Below are positions 8,371-17,233 of a stretch of DNA of 64,000 nucleotides, one piece after another. Origin of the DNA: JALZKA01 sp963725035 (GTDB lineage: Bacteria > Actinomycetota > Thermoleophilia > Solirubrobacterales > 70-9). Made by a program: the position numbers and the translations under genes. The notes below the pieces were generated by a model. The model did not search any database and had not been told where the DNA came from. It was given only the letters and a program-made list of their open reading frames with translations. The stretch spans positions 248,001 through 312,000 of the forward strand of contig CAVRWX010000010.1 in the NCBI GenBank assembly GCA_963725035.1, given 5' to 3'. Positions within the stretch are counted from its first letter, which is position 1, and every line of letters starts with the position of its first letter.

Positions 8371-9267
8371 ATGGCGCTTGGTGAGGCTGAGAAGAGCCGG
8401 ATGGCACGCTCGACGGCCGAGGGCGCCTGTGCGCTTCGCGCGGCCGGGACGACGCTTCGCGATCCCGAGATCCGGAACCCGGACTACATGGCGAAGGACT
8501 TCATCGCGCCCGGCCTGAAGCTGACCGCGCTCGCCAAGGTGCCACTGCTGCGCCGCCTCAGCCCGCGCATCCTCGAGTCAATCCTGCCCGGCGCGCTCTG
8601 GTTCGAGCTGGCGAGGACGCGGCACATGGACGACGTGCTCCTCCGCGAGGTCGCGGACGGCGCCGGCCAGGTCGTGCTCCTGGGCGCGGGCCTCGACTCG
8701 CGGTGCTACCGCCTGCGCGACGAGCTGGGCGGCGCGGCGCTCTTCGAGGTCGACCACCCCGTCACCGCGGCTGTCAAAGCCGAGCGCCTGAACGCGATCT
8801 TCGGCGAGATGCCCGGCCACGTCAACTACGTCCACGTCGACTTCAACACCCAGTCCGTCGGCGAGCGACTGGCCGCTCACGGCTTCGATCCCGCTGCCCG
8901 CTCGATCGTTCTGTGGTCGGGCGTTGCCCCGTACCTCGAGCCCGAGGGCGTGGCCCAGACCCTCCGCTGGTTTGCCTCCGGCACCAGCCCGGGCAGCGCA
9001 ATGTGCTTCGACTACCTGTGGCAGGAGATGCTGGACGGAGACGACTCGTTTCATGGAGCGCCCGAACTGCGAAAGCGGGTCGAGGCGGGCGGCGAGCCGT
9101 TCAAGTCCGGGATCCCGCGCGGCGGCACGCAGGCGTTCGTCGAAGGCTTCGGCCTCACCTTGGAAGAGGACCTGGGCCCGGAGGACGCGCACGAACGCAT
9201 CCTCCACCACGCCGGCGAGCCCTACGGCTTCGGCGGCATGGCGCTCGTCAGGAACCCACCGCGCTGA
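8371..9267 (+). CDS. Class I SAM methyltransferase, TIGR00027/LCM-like family
   Basis: This 298-residue protein has the SAM-binding glycine motif VVLLGAGLDSR at residues 101-111. The TARGET-like opening (ARSTAEGACALRAAG) and the later VLWSGVAPYLEPEGV segment are typical of the actinobacterial TIGR00027 family, related to leucine carboxyl methyltransferases. Such proteins are often numerous in actinobacteria and have mostly unknown O-methylation substrates. The gene is complete and reads up to 2 bases before the GTG of the next gene, suggesting translational coupling. Confidence 0.85.
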   Translation: MALGEAEKSRMARSTAEGACALRAAGTTLRDPEIRNPDYMAKDFIAPGLKLTALAKVPLLRRLSPRILESILPGALWFELARTRHMDDVLLREVADGAGQVVLLGAGLDSRCYRLRDELGGAALFEVDHPVTAAVKAERLNAIFGEMPGHVNYVHVDFNTQSVGERLAAHGFDPAARSIVLWSGVAPYLEPEGVAQTLRWFASGTSPGSAMCFDYLWQEMLDGDDSFHGAPELRKRVEAGGEPFKSGIPRGGTQAFVEGFGLTLEEDLGPEDAHERILHHAGEPYGFGGMALVRNPPR

Positions 9268-9269
9268 CC

Positions 9270-10163
9270 GTGGCGGCCGGCGTTCAATACCTCGCGCTCC
9301 TTCGCGGCGTCAACGTCGGTGGCAAGAACCTCGTGAAGATGAGCGAGCTCCGCGACGCGCTCGAGGAGATGGGCCTCGCCGACGTCGAGACCTACATCAA
9401 CAGCGGCAACTTCCTGTTCCGCGCGCCGCGGCAGCCGCGCGCGGAGCTGGCGAAGCAACTTGAGGCGCGGCTCAGCAAGAGGTTCGGCCTGGAGCTGAAG
9501 CTGGTTCTCCTCACCCACGCGCAGATGAAGCGCGTGGTGGATGAGGCTCCCCGTGGGTTCGGCGCGGAGACCGACCGGTGCGACGTGATCTTCCTGTTCG
9601 CTCCCCTGACGGTCAAGCGCGCGATCGCGGCGATGGAGACCAAGGAGGGCGTCGACCGCTTGTGGGCGGGCACCGGCGTCGTCTACTTCTCCCGGTTGAC
9701 CGAGAAGGCCACGAGCAGCCGCATGGGCAGGGTGGTCATGAAGCCCGAGTACAAGAACATGACGATCCGAAGCTGGGGCACCACGACGAAGCTCCTCGCT
9801 CTGATGGGCTCGACGGATCCGAAGTCGCCCAGGCCGGCGAACTCAGCTCCTTCGACGGTAGCGCCTCGGCAGGCCTGGCCTGCGCGAGGCCGAGCCGCTG
9901 CGCGTCTCCGGGTGCGAGCTCCAGCGCGGCGACGGTCCGCCGCGCGGACGGCCCGCCGTTCGGCGCGCGCGCGCGGCGGCCCGGCTCGAGGCCCGCTCGA
10001 CGACTCCGAGGACCTTCGGCCCGGTCGCCCTCGAGCGCCGAGCCACACGAGGTCGATCGGGGCCCTCATCCCGAGCGTGTGGATCGAGCGGCAGCGAGGG
10101 AAGAGGAGCGGCTCGATCTCCTCGGCGCGAAGGCGCATGAGGCCGAGCAGGCGCAGCCAATAA
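9270..10163 (+). CDS. DUF1697 domain protein, ORF runs beyond family length
   Basis: From GTG 9270 the product starts VAAGVQYLALLRGVNVGGKN and continues KMSELRDALEEMG and YINSGNFLF, which are hallmark DUF1697 segments, ending with NMTIRSWGTTTKLLALM. The family is normally about 180 residues, so homology ends near 9820. The remaining roughly 110 residues are arginine/proline-rich and opposite the DUF192-like frame on the other strand, so they are probably not native. A lost stop or a frameshift near 9810-9840 would explain this. The biochemical role of DUF1697 is unknown. Confidence 0.7.
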   Translation: MAAGVQYLALLRGVNVGGKNLVKMSELRDALEEMGLADVETYINSGNFLFRAPRQPRAELAKQLEARLSKRFGLELKLVLLTHAQMKRVVDEAPRGFGAETDRCDVIFLFAPLTVKRAIAAMETKEGVDRLWAGTGVVYFSRLTEKATSSRMGRVVMKPEYKNMTIRSWGTTTKLLALMGSTDPKSPRPANSAPSTVAPRQAWPARGRAAARLRVRAPARRRSAARTARRSARARGGPARGPLDDSEDLRPGRPRAPSHTRSIGALIPSVWIERQRGKRSGSISSARRRMRPSRRSQ

Positions 10164-10246
10164 CCGTCTGCCACCGCGACTCGAACTGACCCGCCGGGGC
10201 ACTCGAGAACTGCGATCCCTGCGCGGGCGAAGCGCCTGTGCATCAC
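9843..10246 (-). pseudogene. DUF192-family protein, frameshifted
   Basis: The frame starting at 10246 gives SVRVAVADGYWLRLLGLMRL and CRSIHTLGMRAPIDLVWL, the conserved DUF192 core (a hydrophobic-then-HTxxM-PIDxxxL pattern). The family then expects VLGVVER and a closing ALELAPGDAQRLGL, and both strings exist here but in two other frames (near 10015-10000 and 9925-9895). At least two indels are therefore implied in the GC-rich stretch 9950-10030. A TGA at about 9843 would end the protein after EALPSKEL-like sequence. DUF192 proteins are small, often secreted or membrane-linked, with unknown function. Confidence 0.55.
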
Positions 10247-10326
10247 GCCGGGTGGAGATCGGGTGCGATCGGGCGACGCTAGTCGTGTTGCTCCCCAAAA
10301 TGTGAGATGGCGCGTCGAGTCTTAGA

Positions 10327-12039
10327 GTGCAAGATGTGACGAAACCCGCGCTTGTCGTGTACGACGAGGACCAAGACGCGATCCGTGACGTCGAGAGCGA
10401 GCTCGGCGACCGCTACGAGCGGCACTACGACATCCTGTGTTCGACCTCGAGCCGCGAGACGATCGCGCGCTTGGATGAGCTCGCCGAAGCCGGAGACGAG
10501 GTCGCACTGGTCCTGGAGGGACCCGCTCCGTCGGGCGAGCTGGAGGGCGACGTCCTCGGCGCGGCGCGCCGGCTTCATCCCGAGGCGAAGCGTGGCCTCA
10601 TGATCGCGTGGGGACAGTGGGGCCAGGACGCAACGGGCGAGGCGATCTTCGACTCGATGGCTGACGGAGTCATCGACCATTTTCTGGTCCGCCCTGGAAA
10701 GCCACCCGACGAGCTCTTCCATCAGGCGATCTCGAGCCTGCTGCTCGAATGGGCTGAGGCGCGCCGCGAGGCTCCGTACACAATCGAGATCGTCGGATCG
10801 TCCTGGTCGGGCAGGGCGTACGAGCTCAGAGCCGCCCTTCAACGGTGCGCCATCCCACACTCGTTCCATCTCGCGGACTCGCCGAGGGGCGAGCGGATCG
10901 TCGAGGCAGCCGGCGCCTCGCGCGGACTCCCGCTTGTGGCGTTCCCGGACGGGACGATCCTTGCGGATCCCTCGAGCACCGAGATGGCGCGTGCTGCCGG
11001 GTCGCCGGTGCAACTTGAGTCGATCGAGTTCGACGTCATCGTCGTCGGGGCCGGTCCCGCAGGCCTCTCGGCGGCTGTCTACGGAGCGTCCGAGGGCTTC
11101 AACACGCTCGTCGCGGACGAGGGCGGACTCGGAGGCCAGGCAACTTCGAGCTCGCTCATCCGCAACTACCTCGGATTCCCCCGGGGCATCAGCGGCCGGC
11201 GCCTCGCCCAGCAGGCGTACGACCAGGCGTGGGTCCTCGGCGCGAAGTTCGCGTTCATGCAAGGAGTCACAGGCATCGAGCGCACGGAGAGCGAACTGGT
11301 CCTGAGCCTCTCGGACGGCGGCCATGCCCGCTGCCACGCCGTCGTTCTCGCCATGGGAGCCGAGTACCGGCGCCTTGGCGTGCCCGAGCTGGAGGCCCTC
11401 AACGGCGCCGGAGTGTTCTATGGCGGGCCCGCGTCGGAGGCAGGCGGGCTGACCGGTCGCGATGTCTTCGTGCTCGGGGGCGCCAACTCTGCGGGGCAGG
11501 CAGCGCTGCACCTCGCCCAACACGCGCGGTCGGTGACGCTCGTGGTCAGAGCGGACAGCCTGGCGGCGGGCATGTCGGACTACCTGGTGCGGCAAATCGG
11601 AGTCACGCCCACCATCGAGGTCCGGCTGGGAACGGAGATCGTGGGAGGTGGCGGTGACGGCCGGCTCGAAGAGCTCGTGCTCCGCGGGAGATCCAACGGC
11701 GACGAAGAAACGGTCAAGGCCGGCGCGCTCTTCCTGATGATCGGCGCGCGCCCGAGAACGGATTGGCTGCCTCCCGAGATCCAGCGCGACGAGCAAGGCT
11801 TCCTCCTGACAGGCGCTGACCTGCCCGCAGAAGGGTCCTGGCCATTGGAACGAGAGCCGCTCCCCTTCGAGACCGGGATGCCAGGCGTCCTGGCGGCGGG
11901 GGACGTCCGCCACAGCTCGTCCAAGCGGGTCGCGTCCGCGGTCGGCGAGGGATCAGTGGCGATCCAGGCGATTCACCGCCTCTTCGACATGGACGGGCAC
12001 CAGCCCCTCGGCCGCACCAAGCAACGGTCCGAGGCCTGA
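10327..12039 (+). CDS. Fused pseudo-receiver/thioredoxin-reductase-like flavoprotein lacking CxxC
   Basis: This 570-residue protein has three parts. Residues 8-140 resemble a response-regulator receiver, but the phosphoacceptor position reads VLE (E64). Residues 150-228 resemble a glutaredoxin-like fold without cysteines (VGSSWSGRAYELR). Residues 235-560 form a TrxR-like FAD/NADPH module with GAGPAG (241-246), GGANSAG (384-390) and a final AAGDVR motif. Where true thioredoxin reductases have CxxC, this protein has FYGGPAS (364-370). NCBI-type annotation knows relatives as fused response regulator/thioredoxin-disulfide reductase. Without the dicysteine, disulfide reduction by the usual route is impossible; ferredoxin/flavodoxin reductase-like chemistry is an inference. 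The start is a GTG at 10327, with a second GTG at 10336. Confidence 0.8.
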   Translation: MQDVTKPALVVYDEDQDAIRDVESELGDRYERHYDILCSTSSRETIARLDELAEAGDEVALVLEGPAPSGELEGDVLGAARRLHPEAKRGLMIAWGQWGQDATGEAIFDSMADGVIDHFLVRPGKPPDELFHQAISSLLLEWAEARREAPYTIEIVGSSWSGRAYELRAALQRCAIPHSFHLADSPRGERIVEAAGASRGLPLVAFPDGTILADPSSTEMARAAGSPVQLESIEFDVIVVGAGPAGLSAAVYGASEGFNTLVADEGGLGGQATSSSLIRNYLGFPRGISGRRLAQQAYDQAWVLGAKFAFMQGVTGIERTESELVLSLSDGGHARCHAVVLAMGAEYRRLGVPELEALNGAGVFYGGPASEAGGLTGRDVFVLGGANSAGQAALHLAQHARSVTLVVRADSLAAGMSDYLVRQIGVTPTIEVRLGTEIVGGGGDGRLEELVLRGRSNGDEETVKAGALFLMIGARPRTDWLPPEIQRDEQGFLLTGADLPAEGSWPLEREPLPFETGMPGVLAAGDVRHSSSKRVASAVGEGSVAIQAIHRLFDMDGHQPLGRTKQRSEA

Positions 12040-12048
12040 CGAGCCTCG

Positions 12049-14401
12049 CTAGGCGCGATCGCCGGCGCCCAGCGGCGCGCGGCCCAGGATCCCGCCCATC
12101 AGCTCGATCGCGCCGGCCTTGTGGAGCGGCTCGTTCAGGTTGCCGCACTTCGGGCTCTGGACGCACGACGGACACCCCGACGCGCACGGGCACTCGGAGA
12201 CGAGGCGCAGCGCGTTGCCGACCAACTCACCGAACCGCTCGAATCCGCGCTCGGCGATGCCGACGCCGCCCGGGTGGCCGTCGTAGATGAAGATGGTCGG
12301 CCGGCCGGTCTGGAAGTGGACGTTGGTCGAAAGGCCGCCGATGTCCCAGCGGTCGCACATCGCCAACAGGGGCAGCACGGCGATCTGCGAGTGCTCGGCT
12401 GCGTGGAGCGCGCCGAGCTGGACCTCGGGCGGCAGCGCCTCGGGCCCCGCGAGCTCGTCGGGCAGGACGTACCAGAGCGCCCGCGTCGAGAAGTTCTGCT
12501 CGGGCAGGTTGAGGGCGGTCAGGTCGATCACCTCCTGGTCCTTCACGGTCTTTCGCTGATAGGCGATCACCTGCTCGGACACGGAGACCTCACCCGTGTA
12601 GAGCTCGACGCCCTTGTGGATCTCTCCCGGCTCGGCCTTGCGGCCGATCGCGTCGATGTAGACGTTCGTCTCCTTCTTCGGCTGCGTGTACCAGTCGCCG
12701 TCGAACGGCTCGACGATCGCGCGGCGCCCATCGACATCGAGCTCGCGCACCTCGTACGAGCGGCCCATGTGGAGGTAGACGGCGCCGGGATGGATGGTCG
12801 AGAAGGCGCGCTCGGCCTCGACGGTGCCGAGCATCTCGCCCGAGGTCGAGTCGATCACGGCGACGGAGTCGAGCGACGCCGAGCGCAGCGAGATGCGCCC
12901 GGCCGCGAAGCCCTGGTCGCGCGGCACGTAGCGGCGGTCGTTCGTCTGGCGCAGCTCGCCGGCGGCGACCAGGTCGTCGGCGCGATCGCGCCAGCCCTCG
13001 CCCAGGATCGTGTCGTCGGCGCCGCCGGGCTGGCTTGCGGTGCCCCCCAGCGGCGCCTCGTGAGCCGCGGCCAGGACGTGACCGGTCTGGATGTGCGGGT
13101 TCTGGTGGTCGAGGATCGCCGCCTCGACCGCGCGGCCAAGGAACTCGTCGGGGTGGCGGCAGAAGAACTGGTCGAGCGCGTCCTCGCCCGCGACGTAGAC
13201 GGCGAGCCCCTCGGTCCGCCGGCCCGCGCGCCCCCACATCTGGCGAAGGCTCGCGACCGTGCCGGGGAACGTCACGCAGATCGAGGCGTCGAGCTCGCCG
13301 ATGTCGATGCCGAGCTCCAGCGCGTCCGTCGTGACCACGCCCAGCAGTTCGCCCGAGACGAGGCGGTGCTCGATCTCGCGGCGCTGCTGCGGCGTGTAGC
13401 CCGCGCGGTACGGGGCGATCCGCGCCGCCAGGTCCTCGCGCCCGCGCTCCTCGAGGCGCAGGCGGGCGAAGCGCTGGATCAGCTCGATCCCCTTGCGCGA
13501 GCGCAGGAAGCAGATGGTCCGCATCCCCTCGGTGACGAGATCGGCAAGGAGCTCCGCGCCCTCCGAGAGCGTCGAGCGCCGGCGTTGCGTGCGATCGTCG
13601 ATCACGGGCGGGTTCCACATCACGATCCGGCGCCCGGCCTTCGGCGCGCCGTCGGAGGACGACGACGCTGACGGGCTCGCCGACCAGGCGCTCGGCAAGC
13701 TCGCCCGGGTTCGCGATCGTCGCCGAGGCCAGGAGGAAGCGGGGCTCGGCGCCGTAGAGGCGCGCGACCCGGCGCAGCCTCCGCAGGACGTTCGCGACGT
13801 GCGAGCCGAAGACGCCGCGGTAGGTGTGCGCCTCGTCGACGACGATCCAGCGCAGGTTGGCGATGAAGTCACCCCAGCCCTGGTGGTGGGGCAGGAGCCC
13901 CACGTTCACCATGTCCGGGTTGGTGAGGATCAGGTTCGAGCGGCGCCGGAGCCCGGGGCGGTCCTCGCGGGGCGTGTCGCCGTCGTAGATCGCGTGGCTC
14001 AGGTAGGGAAGCTGGAAGGCCGAAAGCTTTCGCGCCTGGTCCTGGGCGAGCGCCTTGGTGGGGTAGAGGTACAGCGCACGCGACTTGGGGTCGAGCGCGA
14101 GGCTCTCCAGTACCGGCAGATTGAACGAGAGCGACTTGCCGGATGCTGTGCCGCTGGTCGAGATCACGTTGCCCTGGCCGCTCTCGCCAAGCGCCTCGTT
14201 CTGGTGCGCGTAGAGGCTCTCGATCCCGGCGCGGCGCAGGCCGTCGGCGAGGACGGGCGGCAGGTCCGAGGGGAACGGGACGTTGACCGCGCCCTCGCGC
14301 TCCTCGAACGAGGTGGCGACCAGGCGCCCGTCGTCGGCGCCATTCGCGATCACGTTCCGCCACGCCTGGTCGAGGCCCTTCCTGACCTTGATGTCATCCA
14401 C
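12049..14401 (-). pseudogene. MrfA/YprA-like DEAD/DEAH helicase with Cys-rich C-terminus, one frameshift
   Basis: The N-terminal frame (GTG 14401) carries the P-loop SGTASGKSLSFNLP, the Walker B VVDEAHTYRG and motif III LLASATIANP. The second frame, entered near 13660, carries the helicase C-terminal lobe (TDALELGIDIGELD, QMWGRAGRR) and the DUF1998-type end with CPCASGCPSCVQSPKCGN. This order fits bacterial Hrq1-like helicases such as B. subtilis MrfA, linked to mitomycin C repair. The break falls in a GTCGTCGTC run. The gene overlaps the end of folP by 8 bases, so the two are probably cotranscribed. A single-base correction restores about 783 residues. Confidence 0.85.
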
Positions 14402-15236
14402 GCGCGATCGCCTCCGCCACCCGCATCGCGTCGAGCGCCTCGGGATCGTGCAGCCGCAGGATCTCGGCGCCCTGCGCCGTCGCGAGCGTGACCGCCGCCA
14501 GCGTCGCCGCGCCGCGCTCGTCGGCGTCCGGGCGAGCGTCCCACGAGCCAGCCGTGACCGCACCCAGATAGTCCTTTCGCGAGATCGCCGCCATCACAGG
14601 TCTTCCAAGCTCCTGGAGCTCCGGGATTCGCCCCACCAACTCGATCGTGTCGTCCACGCCCTTGTCGAAGTCGGGCCCGGGGTCGATCACGACCTGCTCG
14701 GCGACGACCCCAACGGCCAGCATCCGCTCGATCCGCTCGGCGAACCACGCCTTCACATGCGCGACGACGTCGTCGTAGACCGGCGGTGCGCGGTCCACGC
14801 GCGGCGGCCCCCCGATGTGCATGAGGACGTACCCGCAGCCCCGCTCGGCCACCAGTTCGTACATCTCCTCCGAGCCGCCCGAGATGTCGTTGATCGCGAC
14901 GGCGCCGGCGTCAAGCGCAGCCCGCGCGACCTCGGGCTGGAAGGTGTCGGCCATGACGGGAACGCCGGAGCGCTCCGCGAGTCCCGCGATCGCGGGAGCG
15001 AGGCTCTCGATCTCGGCGTCCGCCTCGACCGGCGGGCCCGACCGGGCCGCGACGGCGCCCACGTCCAGCAGGTCGAATCCCGCCTCGACCAGTCGCAACC
15101 CGTCCTCGATCGCGTGCTCCGGCGTCACGCTCCGCGCGCCCGAGTAGAACGAGTCCGCGGTGACGTTCACGACCCCCGCGGCGAGCGACGGTGGAAAGCC
15201 GAGCTCGAGCCCACCGGAGAGTCGCCAAACGGTCAT
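14394..15236 (-). CDS. folP: Dihydropteroate synthase
   Basis: This 280-residue TIM-barrel protein contains VNVTADSFYSGAR near the N-terminus (family form VNxTPDSFxDGG), INDISGG in the middle, and DPGPDFDKG for the pterin-phosphate site. It joins para-aminobenzoate to dihydropterin pyrophosphate in folate synthesis. It precedes and overlaps the helicase gene, an unusual partner, and no other folate genes are near. A palindromic repeat lies 17 bases upstream of the start, in the divergent region shared with the HAD phosphatase gene. Could be a DHPS-like paralogue, since folP usually sits with folB/folK. Confidence 0.85.
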   Translation of the reverse strand: MTVWRLSGGLELGFPPSLAAGVVNVTADSFYSGARSVTPEHAIEDGLRLVEAGFDLLDVGAVAARSGPPVEADAEIESLAPAIAGLAERSGVPVMADTFQPEVARAALDAGAVAINDISGGSEEMYELVAERGCGYVLMHIGGPPRVDRAPPVYDDVVAHVKAWFAERIERMLAVGVVAEQVVIDPGPDFDKGVDDTIELVGRIPELQELGRPVMAAISRKDYLGAVTAGSWDARPDADERGAATLAAVTLATAQGAEILRLHDPEALDAMRVAEAIARG

Positions 15237-15252
15237 GGCCTCAACCTAGAGG

Positions 15253-15277
15253 GGTGCCAGGCACGGTGCCAGGCACC
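15253..15277. repeat. GTGCCWGGCAC palindromic repeat, copy 1
   Basis: Two GTGCCAGGCAC units in direct order separated by G. Each 11-mer is itself a palindrome around a central A/T. It lies between the divergent folP and HAD phosphatase genes, in their shared upstream region. Confidence 0.9.
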
Positions 15278-15299
15278 TTGCCGTAGTTTCCGCGGTCCG

Positions 15300-16112
15300 A
15301 TGGCACTGCGCTGCGTCTACACCGACCTCGACGGCACCCTGCTCGGGCCGCGTGGCGGGCTCTTCCGCGATCCGGAGGGAAACTTCTCGCTCGCTCAGGC
15401 GAAGGCGCTCCAGGCGTGCGATCGCGCCGGAGTCGAGGTCGTCGTCATGTCCGGGCGCCGCGAGTCGGAGGTTGCCTCAGACACGAGGCTCATGGGCGGC
15501 ACCTCCTACATCTACGAGGCCGGCTGCGGCGTCTTCATCGACGGTGAGCGGACCTTCCTCACCGGCGACTGGCAGCCGGACGAGGACTCGACGCCGTACG
15601 AGCGGATGGTCGACGCGGGGATCCCGGACCTCTTGTTCGAGACGTATGGCCCGATGCTCGAGTGGCACCACCCGTGGGAGGTCGGCCGAAAGCTCTCCTT
15701 CCTGATGCGCGGCAAGGTCGATTCGGCCGAGGTCAACGAGCTCTTGGTCGCCGAGGGGCACCAGGACCTTCGCTTCCTCGACAACGGCGTGATCAGCTAC
15801 CGGATGGAGGGAATCGAGGGCCACACCCACGCCTACCACCTGGTGCCCGGCGGGGCCAGCAAGGCGCGCGGAGTCGAGTTCCATCTGCGAGCGCGTGGCT
15901 ACGACCCCGAGAGCTGCATCGCGATCGGAGACTCGATCGAGGACCTCGAGTCGTCGGTCTCCGTCGGCCGCTTCTTCTGCGTCGCGAACGGGCCTGAAAA
16001 CGACGACGCGCTTCGCGAAGCGCTGCCGCGGTTTCCCAACGTCACGGTCACGGAAGGTGCGATGGGCGAGGGCTTCTACGAGGCCGTCGTGGCGTCACTC
16101 ATGGGCGCGTAG
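15300..16112 (+). CDS. HAD-superfamily (Cof/SPP-like) phosphatase
   Basis: This 270-residue protein has HAD motif I DLDGTLL near residue 9, motif II VMSGRR near residue 47, and motifs III/IV KARGVEFHL and AIGDSIEDLESS near the C-terminus. This spacing fits HAD subclass IIB sugar-phosphate phosphatases. The ATG at 15300 is chosen because the preceding in-frame sequence is the antisense of folP and the repeat. The substrate is unknown. It ends 11 bases before the DtxR-type regulator and may be cotranscribed with it. Confidence 0.85.
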   Translation: MALRCVYTDLDGTLLGPRGGLFRDPEGNFSLAQAKALQACDRAGVEVVVMSGRRESEVASDTRLMGGTSYIYEAGCGVFIDGERTFLTGDWQPDEDSTPYERMVDAGIPDLLFETYGPMLEWHHPWEVGRKLSFLMRGKVDSAEVNELLVAEGHQDLRFLDNGVISYRMEGIEGHTHAYHLVPGGASKARGVEFHLRARGYDPESCIAIGDSIEDLESSVSVGRFFCVANGPENDDALREALPRFPNVTVTEGAMGEGFYEAVVASLMGA

Positions 16113-16123
16113 ACTCGAACGTG

Positions 16124-16837
16124 ATGTCCCACGATCACGCAACGGTCGCCGAGGAGGAGTACCTCCAGATCATGTTCTGGCTCGAGGAGGCGGGACTCCC
16201 GATGACGGGCGCCAACGTCGCCCGCGCGATGCAGCTCTCGCCGCCGACCGTCCACGAGATGATCGGCCGCCTGGAGCGCGACGGGTACGTCAGCCGGGCA
16301 AAGGACAAGACGCTTTCGTTCACCGATGACGGACGCGACCACGCGACCGCCATCGTTCGCCGCCACCGCCTGATCGAGCGCTTCCTCACCGACGTCCTGG
16401 GCATCCCCTGGGACGAGGTGCACGAGGAGGCCGAGCGGATGGAACATGCGATGTCTCCGGTGCTGGAGGAGCGCATGCTCGCAGCGATCGGCGACGCCAA
16501 GACCTGCCCGCACGGCCACCCGATCGTGGAAGGCGCTCGCGAGGAGGGCGTTCTCCTCGCCGACGTCGAGCCGGGCGCGAAGGTCACGATCCTCCGCTTC
16601 GAGAACGAGGCCGAGGAGCTCCTTCACTACCTCAAGGGAACCGGGATCTACCCGGGGCTCGACGGCGAGCTCGAGTCGTCCGACGACGACGAGGTCGTCG
16701 TCAAGTCAGCCGAGGGCAGCCACACCGTCTCGCGGAGCGTTTCCGAGACCGTCTCAGTCCGCGCCGACCCGGCGCCCGAGCCGCGAGCTCCGCTTCCGGA
16801 GCAGCTCGTGCTCTCTTCGGACCGCTACGGCCGCTAA
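16124..16837 (+). CDS. DtxR/MntR-family metal-dependent transcriptional regulator
   Basis: The protein starts MSHDHATVAEEEYLQIMFWL and has the typical DtxR winged-helix (TGANVARAMQLSPPTVHEMIGRLERDGYV) followed by the metal-binding and dimerisation region with RRHRLIERFL, E and H ligands (EEAERMEHAMS) and CPHGHPI. A C-terminal FeoA/SH3-like segment follows. Such regulators repress iron or manganese genes when the metal is bound. No metal transporter is adjacent, so the regulon must be elsewhere. A GTG at 16121 directly precedes the ATG. Confidence 0.88.
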   Translation: MSHDHATVAEEEYLQIMFWLEEAGLPMTGANVARAMQLSPPTVHEMIGRLERDGYVSRAKDKTLSFTDDGRDHATAIVRRHRLIERFLTDVLGIPWDEVHEEAERMEHAMSPVLEERMLAAIGDAKTCPHGHPIVEGAREEGVLLADVEPGAKVTILRFENEAEELLHYLKGTGIYPGLDGELESSDDDEVVVKSAEGSHTVSRSVSETVSVRADPAPEPRAPLPEQLVLSSDRYGR

Positions 16838-16907
16838 GGCCACTGGAGAAAGGTGGCGCGCCGGCCCCCCGCCCGAGGGACCGACGCGCCGTAGCGGGTA
16901 AGGCTTT

Positions 16908-17105
16908 CTAGAGCTCGCCAAGGATCTGACGCAAGCGCCTGTAGAGGTACTGGTCCTGCGGGCGCATGGAGAACTCGCGGCGGCGGACGTTGGCCTCGTG
17001 CTCACGGACGGCCGCGGCCAGTGCAGAGAAGCGCCGCTCGGCGACCCTGCGGTGGGTTCCCGCATCCATCGTTCTGTTTCCTTCGATCATCGTCACTGGG
17101 GCCAT
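16908..17105 (-). CDS. Small basic hypothetical protein
   Basis: 65 residues, starting MAPVTMIEGNRTMD and ending LYRRLRQILGEL. The start is decided by a strong Shine-Dalgarno AAGGAGGT a few bases upstream of ATG 17105; a longer frame to 17144 lacks one. The middle is a charged helix (RRVAERRFSALAAAVREHE) followed by RRREFSMRPQDQYLYRRL. No family recognised. It is convergent with the DtxR-type gene. Confidence 0.65.
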   Translation of the reverse strand: MAPVTMIEGNRTMDAGTHRRVAERRFSALAAAVREHEANVRRREFSMRPQDQYLYRRLRQILGEL

Positions 17106-17194
17106 CTGGCACCTCCTTCTCTGGTCGAGCGTCTCCCCACGCACCGTAGGCGTGTCCTCTCGCCGTCATGTGATTTGACGGTGAAGCATAGCGC

Positions 17195-17217
17195 TTCTCT
17201 ACTAGTTTGGTAGAGAA
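17195..17217. promoter_or_regulatory. Perfect 8-bp inverted repeat, possible operator
   Basis: TTCTCTAC, 7-base spacer, GTAGAGAA. It lies 17 bases past the aminotransferase stop and about 90 bases upstream of the small basic protein gene, both on the minus strand. No T-tract follows on the minus strand, so an operator for the small gene is as plausible as a terminator. Confidence 0.45.
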
Positions 17218-17233
17218 AGTGCAGAACGCCAGA

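Noticed and set aside
11229..11913. Long frames antisense or out of frame to the TrxR-like gene
   Set aside because: Arginine/histidine/proline-rich shadow translation without motifs, inside a well-defined coding gene.
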